A stretch of 64,000 nt of DNA from the NCBI GenBank assembly GCA_903915655.1, contig CAIWTU010000048.1, forward strand, positions 1-64,000. The letters are read 5' to 3'. The position numbers and the translations under genes are program-made. Below, one piece after another: positions 18,772 through 27,768 of the stretch (the first letter of the stretch is position 1; each line of letters starts with the position of its first letter). Under the pieces are notes generated by a model that did no database searches, was not told where the DNA came from, and saw nothing but the letters and a program-made list of their open reading frames with translations. The stretch is from an uncultured Geobacter sp. (GTDB taxonomy: Bacteria > Desulfobacterota > Desulfuromonadia > Geobacterales > Geobacteraceae).

Positions 18772-18834
18772 ATGTGGACTGCACAGTTTATGATTCGTCC
18801 TGTATCCCACTGTAAAGAGGGGTGCCTTAGTTAG
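18772..18834 (+). CDS. Candidate 20-residue small protein with strong ribosome site
   Basis: A 20-codon ORF begins MWTAQFMIRP and ends with the two-cysteine motif SHCKEGCLS. It is preceded by AAAGGAGG eight bases before the ATG, one of the best ribosome sites in the window. Its TAG stop runs directly into a 10-bp GNRA hairpin (gcccgtcgct, loop gaaa, agcgatgggc, 18834-18857), and an intrinsic terminator follows at 18867. The unit therefore looks like a complete mini-gene between DUF362 and clsB. I do not recognise the peptide. Tryptophan, histidine and two cysteines would suit metal binding, a redox role or a modified peptide, but that is speculation. Confidence 0.45.
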   Translation: MWTAQFMIRPVSHCKEGCLS

Positions 18835-18857
18835 CCCGTCGCTGAAAAGCGATGGGC
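18834..18857 (+). other. GNRA-capped 10-bp hairpin after the small ORF
   Basis: The stem gcccgtcgct/agcgatgggc (one G-U pair) closes on a gaaa tetraloop. It starts on the last base of the small ORF stop codon and is separated by nine bases from the terminator hairpin, so it may stabilise the 3' end of the message or be part of a small RNA. Confidence 0.7.
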
Positions 18858-18866
18858 GGCTCGAAT

Positions 18867-18903
18867 AAGAAAGCCTCCGGTCGCCAAGGCTGGAGGCTTT
18901 CTT
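18867..18903. terminator. Bidirectional terminator between small ORF/DUF362 and clsB
   Basis: A perfect 12-bp stem aagaaagcctcc/ggaggctttctt with a 13-base loop lies 20 bases beyond the clsB stop and 33 beyond the small ORF stop. A/T runs on both flanks let it serve both strands. Confidence 0.85.
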
Positions 18904-18923
18904 GTCAAATTTACGTTCCGGAC

Positions 18924-20114
18924 TCAGAGGAAACGCCGGATTGGGTCGCACAAGCGTTCCAGCAACCGCTCAGTCCAGCTTCTCGCCTCATGTTGCTGCA
19001 ATGTAATTCTTCGGGATTTCCCCATATTTTCGGCAATCATCAGACCCGCCTGCAAGCCAAATTCACGACTGTCCACAATGACATTCAACTCGTAATTCCG
19101 ATGAAAGCTGCGGTAATCGAGGTTTGCCGAACCGATGGTAACCAGACGGTCGTCCACAGACATTACCTTGGAATGTAGTATTGTCCCTTCCAACTCATAT
19201 ATCTCGACCCCCGCCCGCAGCAGGGGGGTAAGATAAGCCCTGCTTGCCAATCTGACAAGCGGGACATCGCTGATGGCAGGAAGAACTATCTGCACATGTA
19301 CCCCCCGGACAGCGGCACGGAGCAGGGAGCGCACAATACGGGGGCCCGGAATGAAATACGGTGTTACTATCATGATTTTTTCAGATGCACCCGCAATGGC
19401 CATCCTGAATGCGCTGCGAATAAAAGAGCGGTTGTAGTGAGGGGCGCCGGCTACAATCATCACATCGGCATCCCCCACCTCAACGGGCGGGATCGCCGGA
19501 ATAAAACAGCCGGGGAGCGGAGCCTGACATGCTCTTCGCCACGTTTCACTGAAAAGAGCAAGCAATTCAACAACCGAAGGGCCATCAAGCTGCATGCCAA
19601 AATCACGCCATCTTTTCGGGCTTTCTCCAAAACCGGCATATTCATCAGCGACATTCAAGCCGCCAAGAAAAGCAGTTTTGCCGTCAACAATGGCAACCTT
19701 TCTATGATCACGCCTGTCGAGCCACCGCAACCTTCCGAAGGCCGGCTTATTGAAGGGGATGCAATAAACTCCTCCCGCCTCCAGGCGCTTGAAATAAGCG
19801 GAAGGTGTGTCCAGACAGCCGATATAATCGTAGATCAGTGAAACGGTTACGCCTCGAGCGGCAGCCGCAAGCAGTTCATCAGCAAATGTGGTACCGATTC
19901 CGTCATTCCTGATAATGTAGAATTCCAGATGGATACTCCGCACTGCATTCCGGAATGCCTGAAATAACGGGGGGAAAAAGTCCCCTCCATGTGCAAAAAG
20001 GACCACCCTGTTCCCTCCGGTAAAGACCGCCTCGCTATTTCTCCTCAACATTTTTGTAAAACGAAGGGTGCGGAAGATTCCTTTTTTTCTTTTCTTTCGT
20101 TTGAGGAACGCCAT
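18924..20114 (-). CDS. clsB: Cardiolipin synthase B-like phospholipase D family protein
   Basis: A 396-residue protein with two complete HKD motifs: H137-K139-D144 (DHRKVAIVDG) and H314-K316-D321 (LHSKVMSVDD), each followed by the family GGxN or GSANxD signature. The length and the absence of N-terminal membrane helices fit ClsB/YbhO, a soluble-to-peripheral cardiolipin synthase, rather than ClsA. The basic N-terminus (MAFLKRKKRKKG) could bind membrane. It is a single leftward gene ending just before the bidirectional terminator. A different phosphatidyl-transfer specificity is possible. Confidence 0.85.
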   Translation of the reverse strand: MAFLKRKKRKKGIFRTLRFTKMLRRNSEAVFTGGNRVVLFAHGGDFFPPLFQAFRNAVRSIHLEFYIIRNDGIGTTFADELLAAAARGVTVSLIYDYIGCLDTPSAYFKRLEAGGVYCIPFNKPAFGRLRWLDRRDHRKVAIVDGKTAFLGGLNVADEYAGFGESPKRWRDFGMQLDGPSVVELLALFSETWRRACQAPLPGCFIPAIPPVEVGDADVMIVAGAPHYNRSFIRSAFRMAIAGASEKIMIVTPYFIPGPRIVRSLLRAAVRGVHVQIVLPAISDVPLVRLASRAYLTPLLRAGVEIYELEGTILHSKVMSVDDRLVTIGSANLDYRSFHRNYELNVIVDSREFGLQAGLMIAENMGKSRRITLQQHEARSWTERLLERLCDPIRRFL

Positions 20115-20224
20115 AAACTGTTATTTGCTCCGAACTGTCTCTTAAGAGAGCGGAGTATAGCGCGAATAATTACTGATGACATCTAACACTTGCTCTCTTC
20201 ATAAAATCACGGGAAGAGGGGGGA

Positions 20225-21040
20225 TCAACCTACCCCGAGGATAACGCTAGATGCTTTGAACATGGCACAAATTTGGTCGTCCACTTTAAGTTCCAGACTT
20301 TCGGCACATTGGTTGGTTATAACTGCGTTTATAATATCCCGACCCGACAACTCAACATTCAATTCAGTGTTTACGGCTCCTTGCGTAAGACTGATTATCT
20401 TGCCAGGGAGCTTGTTACGGACGCTTACCCTAACTTCCTCTTGACCAATGCCGATGATTACGGAACCTGCCTTGATGATGGCATAAGCGTCACTTCCTTC
20501 AATGAGAGAGAGAGAATCTACGCTTTCGTTGGTGACCATGGCAACAATGCGGTTGCCCCCTTTCAAGACAAGGGTTACCTCGGATTTGACTTCACCCCTC
20601 ACGATTTTTACCACTATACCTGCAAAAGTATTCCTTGCGCTTGCCTGCCTGGAAATTTTCTTTATGAATTTATTGAGACTGCTGGCATCGACATCCCCCA
20701 TCTTGTCTTCCAGGTTTGTAAGAAATTTCTCGTGCTGCTCCTGGATGATCCTATATGTTCTTATGACCTCCCTCCCCTCTTCGGTGATAGTGGTCCCTCC
20801 CCCCGATTTTCCTCCAGTCGCTCGAAGAAAAAGCGGTTTTTCCGAGAGATTGCTGATCGCATCGATTGTGTCCCACGCCTTTTTGTAGCTTATCCCAACT
20901 GCCTTTGCGGCCTTGGTTATGGAGCCATATTCATCGATTTTTTCCAGAAGAGCAATCCTGTCACTTCCCAGAAACTCCATATCGGTTTTTTTCAAAGAGA
21001 CGGTTCCATAAACCTCGATCTGTTTTTTTGATCTGCGCAT
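20225..21040 (-). CDS. ModE-type molybdate-responsive regulator with two TOBE/Mop domains
   Basis: A 271-residue regulator. The N-terminal winged helix (about 20-120; ISYKKAWDTIDAISNLSEKPL and GGKSGGGTTITEEG) is the ModE DNA-binding domain. It is followed by two tandem TOBE/Mop domains (about 136-197 and 208-271), the first beginning ARNTFAGIVVKIVRGEVKSE, that bind molybdate or tungstate. No mod transporter adjoins it, so it acts in trans. The aldehyde ferredoxin oxidoreductase 4.4 kb away is a plausible Mo/W-dependent client, which is inference only. Confidence 0.9.
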   Translation of the reverse strand: MRRSKKQIEVYGTVSLKKTDMEFLGSDRIALLEKIDEYGSITKAAKAVGISYKKAWDTIDAISNLSEKPLFLRATGGKSGGGTTITEEGREVIRTYRIIQEQHEKFLTNLEDKMGDVDASSLNKFIKKISRQASARNTFAGIVVKIVRGEVKSEVTLVLKGGNRIVAMVTNESVDSLSLIEGSDAYAIIKAGSVIIGIGQEEVRVSVRNKLPGKIISLTQGAVNTELNVELSGRDIINAVITNQCAESLELKVDDQICAMFKASSVILGVG

Positions 21041-21465
21041 AAAATGCCTGAATGCCCCTTTCGCTTGTCAGTTGATAGATACTACCACAGCTTTGGAGAA
21101 ATTTTCCAAAAGCATTCAGTGTAAAGCAAAACTATTCTCCGATCTATTTGAAAAGAGATTGACTGAAAAGACTGGATCCCCGATAGAGGGATTCGGGGAT
21201 GACAATCATTTTGCAAGAGCCTCTCATAACACAAAATAAATCGGCAGAAAAATATCTCGAAACCATCAGGAAGAGCTTGCCGGTTTCAAAAGAAAGTGTA
21301 GAATTGGAAAGAATCTTCGAATGGGTATTGTTCACAGGAATTTGGCTTTTCCGGGGGAGAACTATCCGCTGACTGGCGCTTTTTTGTTTCTGGCAGTAGT
21401 TCGATCTAGATCTCTGTGAGACAGCAAGATTAATCGGAACCGAAGTACCGCAAAGGAGACGCGCC
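21041..21465. other. 425-bp divergent gap between modE-type gene and glgP
   Basis: The gap contains one copy of a dispersed ~65-bp repeat (21159-21223, listed separately) and the glgP ribosome site (AAAGGAG before 21466). The left part is A/T-rich. A long antisense reading frame crosses from glgP into it but reads through the repeat and has no ribosome site, so I see no gene. Confidence 0.6.
21159..21223 (-). repeat. Dispersed ~65-bp repeat, copy A
   Basis: Read on the minus strand, this segment runs from gaggctcttgcaaaatgatt to cttttcagtcaa. It matches 35554-35618 over its whole length at roughly 80 percent identity by eye. The core ccccgaatccctctatcgggg is a short inverted repeat, so the element can form a hairpin and resembles a REP/MITE-like intergenic element. 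Confidence 0.8.
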
Positions 21466-23958
21466 ATGAAAAAGCCGATCAAAGGCAAAACACCCCCCGG
21501 TTTTCCGGAGATCCGCACCGGAATGGATCCCGAGTCCCTCTCACAGGCTTTTCTCGACAATCTCTACTATGCACAAGGGAGAATCCCGGTCATTGCCTCG
21601 CAAAACGATCTCTACCTGGCACTGGCCTATACGATCCGAGACAGGCTGCTGGCTCGATGGGTCGTCGAATTTAATCACTACACACACCTCAGTAAAAAAA
21701 ACGGTATAAGGGTGGTCTGTTATCTCTCCGCAGAGTTCCTCCCGGGACCGCACCTCTGCAACAACCTCATAAACCTTGGAATTGTTGATGAAACGCGACA
21801 GGCGATGGAGCAACTCGGATTAAACCTTGAGGAGCTCATCGAGCGGGAAGAGGAGCCGGGTCTGGGCAACGGAGGCCTCGGAAGGCTTGCCTCCTGTTTT
21901 ATGGATTCGCTGGCAACAATGGGAGTTCTGGCGATAGGCTACGGGATACGCTATGAGTTCGGCATTTTCGATCAGGAAATACGGGACGGCTGGCAGGTGG
22001 AGACAACCGATAAATGGCTGAAGCCAGGGAACCCGTGGGAAATACCTCGTCCGGATTTGAGCCGGGAGGTAAAACTCGGCGGGCGTACGGAACAGTACCG
22101 GGACGAACAGGGGCGGCTGCGGGTGCGCTGGCTTCCTGCCATGGTGGTCAACGGAATACCTTATGACACCCCAATTCCCGGCTTTGGGGGCGAAACCTGC
22201 AACACCCTCCGACTCTGGAAGGCGGAAGCGGTAGAATCATTCGACTTCCAGGACTTCAACGTGGGGAATTATTACGCCGCAGTCGAAGAGAAGATCAAGT
22301 CGGAAACGATCACAAAAGTTCTCTACCCCAATGACGAGCCCGGGATAGGGAAGAAGCTCCGCCTCGTTCAGGAATTTTTTTTCGTTTCCTGCTCCCTTCA
22401 GGACATGCTTCGCCTGAACACGCGTATGGAGAAGAGCGCAGGATGTTTCGACAAACAGTTTGCGGCTCAGCTGAATGACACTCACCCCTCCATTGCTGTC
22501 GCCGAGCTGATGAGGCTTCTTCTGGACGAACACGATCTTGAGTGGGATAAGGCATGGGCGATAACGCAAAACACCTTTGCCTATACCAACCACACCCTCC
22601 TTCCGGAAGCCCTGGAGAAATGGCCTCTCGACCTGTTCGGAGAGATTCTCCCCAGACACCTGGAGATCATATACGAGATCAATAAACGCTTCCTCGATCA
22701 GGTACGGCAGACTTTCCCCGGCGACGGGCAACGGGCCGCGCGTCTGTCGCTCATTGATGAATCCGGCTGCAGATACGTGCGGATGGCCCACTTGGCCTGT
22801 GTGGGGAGCCACGCGATCAATGGTGTAGCGAAACTTCACTCCGAGCTCCTCAAACTTGACGTACTGAGAGATTTCTATGAAATGTTCCCGGAGAAATTCC
22901 ATAACGTGACCAATGGCGTAACTCCGCGCCGCTGGATGGCGCTTGTCAACCCACGGCTTGCCGCACTCCTTTTCGGGACAATCGGAAATGCCTGGATCAA
23001 AGATCTCCAGGAGTTGAGAAGGCTTGAACCCTTTGCCGACGATCCTCAGTTCAGGAAGGAATGGAGCAAGATCAAACTGGAGAACAAGAAACAACTTGCG
23101 AACTTCATCTTGAAGCGAACCGGGGTTACGGTTAATCCGGATTCGCTGTTCGATGTCCAGGTAAAACGCCTGCACGAATACAAGCGCCAACACCTCAATC
23201 TCCTTCATATAATAACCCTTTATCTGCGGATGAAGCGCAATCCCGCCGGGGCATGCGTCCCCAGGACATTTGTTTTCGGCGGAAAGGCCGCGCCCGGCTA
23301 CGCGATGGCCAAGCTGATCATAAAGATGATCAACTCGGTTGCCAGTGTGATAAATAATGATCCCGATATCAAAGGGAGGCTGAAGGTTATCTTTCTCCCC
23401 GATTTCAACGTGAAGAACAGCCAGCATATCTATCCTTCTGCAGACCTCTCGGAACAGATATCTCTGGCAGGCAAGGAGGCGTCCGGGACAGGAAATATGA
23501 AATTCTCCATGAACGGCGCGCTGACAATCGGGACCCTCGACGGTGCAAATGTCGAAATACGCGAAGAGGTAGGATCCGAGAATTTTTTCCTCTTCGGACT
23601 GAATGCCGACGAGGTAGGGCAGCTGAAGACGAATGGCTACAACCCGAAAGAATTCTACGAAGCCAACCCGGAGCTGAAGGAGGTTATCGATCTCATCCGA
23701 TCGGGGATTTTCTCCGAGGGGGACAGAGAGCTCTTCGCACCGCTGGTCGACTCGCTCATGCAGCGTGACGATTATCTCCTTTTTGCGGACTACCAGTCGT
23801 ACATTGATTGCCAGGATCGGGTGGCAGAGGCGTTCCTCGATGAGGCGAACTGGACAAGGATGTCCATCCTGAATGTGGCACGAATGGGGAAATTTTCCTC
23901 GGACCGCGCCATCAGAGATTATTGCGACAAAATATGGAAGGTAAAACCGGCGAAATAA
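21466..23958 (+). CDS. glgP: Glycogen/starch/maltodextrin phosphorylase
   Basis: An 830-residue family GT35 phosphorylase that releases glucose-1-phosphate from alpha-glucan. The pyridoxal-phosphate site is seen in EASGTGNMKFSMNGALTIGT, with the Schiff-base lysine near residue 679. N-terminal motifs (GNGGLGRLASCFMDSLAT) and the length are typical. AAAGGAG stands before the ATG. The phosphofructokinase gene follows 122 bases downstream in the same direction, so this segment links storage-glucan breakdown to glycolysis. Confidence 0.97.
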   Translation: MKKPIKGKTPPGFPEIRTGMDPESLSQAFLDNLYYAQGRIPVIASQNDLYLALAYTIRDRLLARWVVEFNHYTHLSKKNGIRVVCYLSAEFLPGPHLCNNLINLGIVDETRQAMEQLGLNLEELIEREEEPGLGNGGLGRLASCFMDSLATMGVLAIGYGIRYEFGIFDQEIRDGWQVETTDKWLKPGNPWEIPRPDLSREVKLGGRTEQYRDEQGRLRVRWLPAMVVNGIPYDTPIPGFGGETCNTLRLWKAEAVESFDFQDFNVGNYYAAVEEKIKSETITKVLYPNDEPGIGKKLRLVQEFFFVSCSLQDMLRLNTRMEKSAGCFDKQFAAQLNDTHPSIAVAELMRLLLDEHDLEWDKAWAITQNTFAYTNHTLLPEALEKWPLDLFGEILPRHLEIIYEINKRFLDQVRQTFPGDGQRAARLSLIDESGCRYVRMAHLACVGSHAINGVAKLHSELLKLDVLRDFYEMFPEKFHNVTNGVTPRRWMALVNPRLAALLFGTIGNAWIKDLQELRRLEPFADDPQFRKEWSKIKLENKKQLANFILKRTGVTVNPDSLFDVQVKRLHEYKRQHLNLLHIITLYLRMKRNPAGACVPRTFVFGGKAAPGYAMAKLIIKMINSVASVINNDPDIKGRLKVIFLPDFNVKNSQHIYPSADLSEQISLAGKEASGTGNMKFSMNGALTIGTLDGANVEIREEVGSENFFLFGLNADEVGQLKTNGYNPKEFYEANPELKEVIDLIRSGIFSEGDRELFAPLVDSLMQRDDYLLFADYQSYIDCQDRVAEAFLDEANWTRMSILNVARMGKFSSDRAIRDYCDKIWKVKPAK

Positions 23959-24080
23959 CCTGGCAGGAAACCCTTGTTAGAGTGAATGCAGCAGCAAGCT
24001 CCTGCAATCAAGATTATCGGGTGCGGACCGCAACGTGCCGGCAAATCGATTTTATACATTAATGGGAGGGGAATGAGGCC

Positions 24081-25370
24081 ATGATAGATAGTGAGCTGAA
24101 CTTCGAAATTTCAAGACTTGGAGAGTGCCGCATCCCGTCGCCGATGACCGGCATACGGTTTGTCACCAATGATGATCATATCCTCTATAATTCACATTCA
24201 TCCGAAATCCGCAACTGTCTGGCAGAAGGGAGGGAACCCCCCTGCATGGAACTGGCAGGTCCGAGAGAGCGTATCTATTTCGACCCTGCCATGCTCAAGT
24301 GCGGTATCGTTACCTGTGGCGGCATATGTCCAGGATTGAACGAGGTTATCAGGTCGCTGGTAATGAGCCTTTTCTTTCATTACGGCGTAAAATCGGTGTT
24401 CGGTTTCAATTACGGTTTTGAAGGACTAACCTACAAGTATGGCCACACGCCGATTGAATTGACACCGCAAAATGTCAATTATATCCACGGCATGGGAGGG
24501 AGCATACTCGGTTCGTCGAGGGGCCCACAGGATGTTTGCGATATGGTGGACACCCTCGATCGCATGAATATCGGGATTTTGTTCGCCATCGGTGGCGATG
24601 GAACCCTCCGGGGGGGAGAGGCAATAGCCGCCGAGATTGCTCAGCGGGGCCTGAAAATCTCCGTGATCGGGATCCCGAAAACCATCGATAACGATATATC
24701 CTTTATCCAGAAATCGTTCGGCTTTGAAACTGCCGTGGCAGAGGCAAGCAGGGCGACCAATTCAGCCCACAACGAAGCCACCGGGGCTCGTAACGGTATC
24801 GGCCTGGTAAAACTCATGGGAAGAGAATCCGGTTTTATTGCCGCCTACTCCGTCCTGGCCGACAACAACGTGAACTTCTGTCTGGTCCCGGAGTCCCCCT
24901 TTACCATCGACGGGTTGCTTGCAGCGCTAAAGGATAGGCTGAAAAGGCGTGGGCACGCCGTTGTCGTCGTGGCCGAGGGGGCGGGTCAGGAGCTGTTCCA
25001 GCATACGAACGAACAGGACGCTTCGGGAAATGCCCGCTTCGGCGACATCGGCATATTCCTCAGAGACGCCATAACCTGCCACTTCAGGGAACTTGGCATG
25101 GAGGTCAACCTCAAGTACATAGACCCGAGTTACACTATCAGAAGTGTACCGGCAAAACCCCACGATTCTTCTTTCTGTCTCCTTCTGGGGCACAATGCAG
25201 TGCATGCGGGGATGACCGGCCGAACAAACATGGTCGTCGGATTCTGGAAGGGTGAATTTACCCATGTGCCGATTTCCCTTGCCGTTTCGAGGAAGAAGAA
25301 CATCGATCCGGAAGGATGGCTCTGGAGCAGCGTTCTCGCCTCAACCGGACAGCCGCGGGAGATGCGGTGA
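24081..25370 (+). CDS. pfkA: ATP-type 6-phosphofructokinase
   Basis: A 429-residue phosphofructokinase of the long bacterial/plant-like group. The donor site reads GGDGT (171-175), where the fourth-position glycine marks ATP use rather than pyrophosphate, and the catalytic loop is IPKTIDND (198-205). An N-terminal extension of about 70 residues precedes the nucleotide fold. GGGAGGGG lies upstream. It sits between glgP and the aldehyde ferredoxin oxidoreductase. A second, PPi-type enzyme is encoded at 49233-50534, so the organism appears to hold both donor types. Donor preference is inferred from one motif. Confidence 0.9.
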   Translation: MIDSELNFEISRLGECRIPSPMTGIRFVTNDDHILYNSHSSEIRNCLAEGREPPCMELAGPRERIYFDPAMLKCGIVTCGGICPGLNEVIRSLVMSLFFHYGVKSVFGFNYGFEGLTYKYGHTPIELTPQNVNYIHGMGGSILGSSRGPQDVCDMVDTLDRMNIGILFAIGGDGTLRGGEAIAAEIAQRGLKISVIGIPKTIDNDISFIQKSFGFETAVAEASRATNSAHNEATGARNGIGLVKLMGRESGFIAAYSVLADNNVNFCLVPESPFTIDGLLAALKDRLKRRGHAVVVVAEGAGQELFQHTNEQDASGNARFGDIGIFLRDAITCHFRELGMEVNLKYIDPSYTIRSVPAKPHDSSFCLLLGHNAVHAGMTGRTNMVVGFWKGEFTHVPISLAVSRKKNIDPEGWLWSSVLASTGQPREMR

Positions 25371-25451
25371 CACGACCATACAGGGGGTATCGTAAACGCT
25401 TATCCAGCGGGAGTCGGAATAGGGCACTTAACGAAATATCGAGAGAGGAAC

Positions 25452-27329
25452 ATGAACAAGTATCAGAGAGTTCTCCTGGTTGATCCGGCCACCGGTTTTT
25501 ACAAAACTAAAAAGTACGGTTTCGCTCGCTATTTCGGTCCGGTGGACCTCGGTATCCATCTGGCCGAAGAGTATCGGAGTCTCAACTTCGGGGTCGGCAT
25601 CTTCGCCGGCTCGATCTTTCCAGGTTCGAACCGCCTGATGGTGACCGGGTTTTCCCCCTGCTGGCAAGGGTATTACATCAGCTCAATGGGTGGTGCCGGT
25701 CTTGTGTTCGACAACCTTGGGATCAACATGCTCAGCCTGGTCGGCAAGGCGCCCGTCCCGTCGGTACTTTACCTGAACCGCAATCATGGTGAAGAGATCG
25801 AGGTAGAGGTGGTCCCGGTCGATCTGGAGGCCATCTGGAAATCTGGACGAACCGGGGTTTACTCCCTCACGGACAGGGTCCATGAGATGTTCGGCACGCG
25901 GTATGAAAACGACCCCCGCATCCTGGTCACCGGCCCCGCGGCCCTCCATACCGACATGGGAGGTATCATGTCCGTCCCCATCAGAAAAGGGACGATCAGC
26001 TACGTCGACACCTGGGCCGGCCGCGGCGGCTTCGGCAGTGCAATGGTTCAAAACCACGGCATCGTGGCAATCATCTACGGCGGCACGGTGGTGGATGAGG
26101 ACTTCCGGGACAACAAGGTGGCGGACGACTGGTTCAGGGACAAGTACAACCTCCGCCTGGTGGAAAAGGACATGGAGTCAACCCGCAAGTACCGTTACGA
26201 CGAAAAGCTGAATACCGGCGGCACCCTGGGCGTCAACTACGCCACCATGGGGGCCAAGATCCTGGCCTTTAACTATCGTACCATCTACCAGACGGAAGCT
26301 GAGCGAACGGCCCTGCATCAGAACTTCGTGGTGAACCACTACCTCAGGCAGTTCAACGAAGAGACGATCACCGCCAGACAGCAGGCCACCTGCGGCGAGC
26401 CGTGCGCGGCCGTTTGCAAAAAAATGAACGGCATCTACAAGAAAGACTACGAACCCTACCAGACAATGGGTCCCCTCTGCGGCATATTTGACCAGCGGGC
26501 TGCGGAAAAGCTCAACCACCACTGCGACGCTGCTGGCTTCGACGCCATCTCCGGAGGTGGCTTACTGGCATGGCTGATGGATCTCCTGGACGGCGGGCTG
26601 CTGACCAGGGAAGAGCTCGGGGTCACCAGGGTTCCACGGTGGGATACGAACGATTTCGACATTATCAATGACTCAATGCACAACGCCGAACTCGGCTGTG
26701 AAATTATCGACGCTATTCTTGAGCGACGCGGCATCCTCGATTTCAGGGAAGGGGTGCGCAAATGGAGCCGGATCCATTCACGTGAGAAGGGTACGGCGCT
26801 CCATGACCGACTGGTATACATCGCCTTCAGCCGCCGGGGATGGATGGTCCCCAACCAGTACTGGGTTTCAGGCGCACTGGTCCCGATGACGATCATGGGG
26901 AAGTACTACATGATTTACAGCTACGATTTCATCCCGCCTCGAACCTTGGGAAGAATGTGCGCAGAGCGGCTGAAAAAGGAGCTCATTCTCGACAACCTGG
27001 GGGTCTGCCGCTTTCACCGTGGGTGGGCGGAAGAACTGCTCCCTGAGGTCATGGATTCCCTCTACGGCTGCAAGGAGTCGTTTCTACGCGCTATCGACGT
27101 CCTTGCCAGCCGCCTTAACAGCCACAACAGCCCTATTTACTGGGAATCGGAGCGTAACATCGACTATCTGCAAACCTTTTTGAAGCGAAAGAAGGAGGTC
27201 GAAAACTGCGAACACCCGGAGCTTTCGACCTGGCTGGAAAAGTTCGACCAAAACCGGGTCGAGGCCGCAAGGGATTTCTGGTACGAGACCCTCAAGGGAA
27301 TCGACGAAAGCCTGCGTGAATTCTTCTGA
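25452..27329 (+). CDS. Aldehyde:ferredoxin oxidoreductase (tungsten/molybdenum bis-pterin)
   Basis: A 625-residue AOR-family enzyme that oxidises aldehydes, or runs in reverse, with ferredoxin. The N-terminal pterin-binding domain contains DTWAGRGGFGSAMVQN (186-201). Candidate [4Fe-4S] ligands are C314, C318 and C322 plus C519 in DNLGVCRFH near the C-terminus; the CxxxCxxxC spacing differs from the CxxCxxxC of archaeal AOR, pointing to a distinct subgroup. No partner ferredoxin or cofactor gene adjoins it. A strong terminator follows at 27371. Substrate unknown. Confidence 0.9.
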   Translation: MNKYQRVLLVDPATGFYKTKKYGFARYFGPVDLGIHLAEEYRSLNFGVGIFAGSIFPGSNRLMVTGFSPCWQGYYISSMGGAGLVFDNLGINMLSLVGKAPVPSVLYLNRNHGEEIEVEVVPVDLEAIWKSGRTGVYSLTDRVHEMFGTRYENDPRILVTGPAALHTDMGGIMSVPIRKGTISYVDTWAGRGGFGSAMVQNHGIVAIIYGGTVVDEDFRDNKVADDWFRDKYNLRLVEKDMESTRKYRYDEKLNTGGTLGVNYATMGAKILAFNYRTIYQTEAERTALHQNFVVNHYLRQFNEETITARQQATCGEPCAAVCKKMNGIYKKDYEPYQTMGPLCGIFDQRAAEKLNHHCDAAGFDAISGGGLLAWLMDLLDGGLLTREELGVTRVPRWDTNDFDIINDSMHNAELGCEIIDAILERRGILDFREGVRKWSRIHSREKGTALHDRLVYIAFSRRGWMVPNQYWVSGALVPMTIMGKYYMIYSYDFIPPRTLGRMCAERLKKELILDNLGVCRFHRGWAEELLPEVMDSLYGCKESFLRAIDVLASRLNSHNSPIYWESERNIDYLQTFLKRKKEVENCEHPELSTWLEKFDQNRVEAARDFWYETLKGIDESLREFF

Positions 27330-27370
27330 AGTAAACAACGAATCGGACATCGAAACAGGCTTCCTGAAAA

Positions 27371-27406
27371 ATAAAATACCCCGCAGCTGGCTACGGGGTA
27401 TTTTAT
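27371..27406. terminator. Bidirectional terminator after AOR
   Basis: A perfect 13-bp stem ataaaataccccg/cggggtattttat with a 10-base loop, A-rich on the left arm and T-rich on the right, lies between convergent AOR (+) and the Nfu gene (-). It can terminate in both directions. Confidence 0.92.
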
Positions 27407-27483
27407 CAGCAACTGTTTCTCCCGGCGAAGCAGGCCTCGGGGGATTTCAACCGGAAAAATCAAATCTCCTGCTACTTAAGAGA

Positions 27484-27705
27484 TCAAACCCCTACAACCT
27501 CTTTTACCCCCGGAATTTTCTGCATTAATGTCTTTTCTATCCCGTTTTTCAAAGTTATCGTAGACATCGGGCAGTGTCCGCAAGCGCCGACAAGCTTTAC
27601 CTTCACCACTCCTTCGGCGGTAACCTCGACCAGCTCAACATCCCCACCATCCGCCTGCAACGCAGGACGAATAGTCTCCAGTACCTTTTTTACCTCTTCT
27701 ATCAT
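27484..27705 (-). CDS. Nfu/NifU C-terminal-domain iron-sulfur scaffold
   Basis: A 73-residue protein consisting only of the NifU C-terminal domain. The Fe-S ligands are C42 and C45 (ACGHCPMST), and the helix VKKVLETIRPALQADGGDVE is standard. It would deliver assembled [4Fe-4S] clusters to apoproteins. The ORF is complete and single-domain, so this is a normal short Nfu rather than a truncated NifU. It is followed by the bidirectional terminator and preceded by aspA in the same direction. Confidence 0.95.
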   Translation of the reverse strand: MIEEVKKVLETIRPALQADGGDVELVEVTAEGVVKVKLVGACGHCPMSTITLKNGIEKTLMQKIPGVKEVVGV

Positions 27706-27768
27706 GCTTTTTTCTCCTTTGTTTTTTTACCGTGCCTGCCATCGCATTATAGCAGATACGGCCCGGTA

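Noticed and set aside
22237-23427. 396-codon minus-strand open frame
   Set aside because: It is antisense to glgP, whose motifs are unmistakable; the long frame is a codon-bias shadow.
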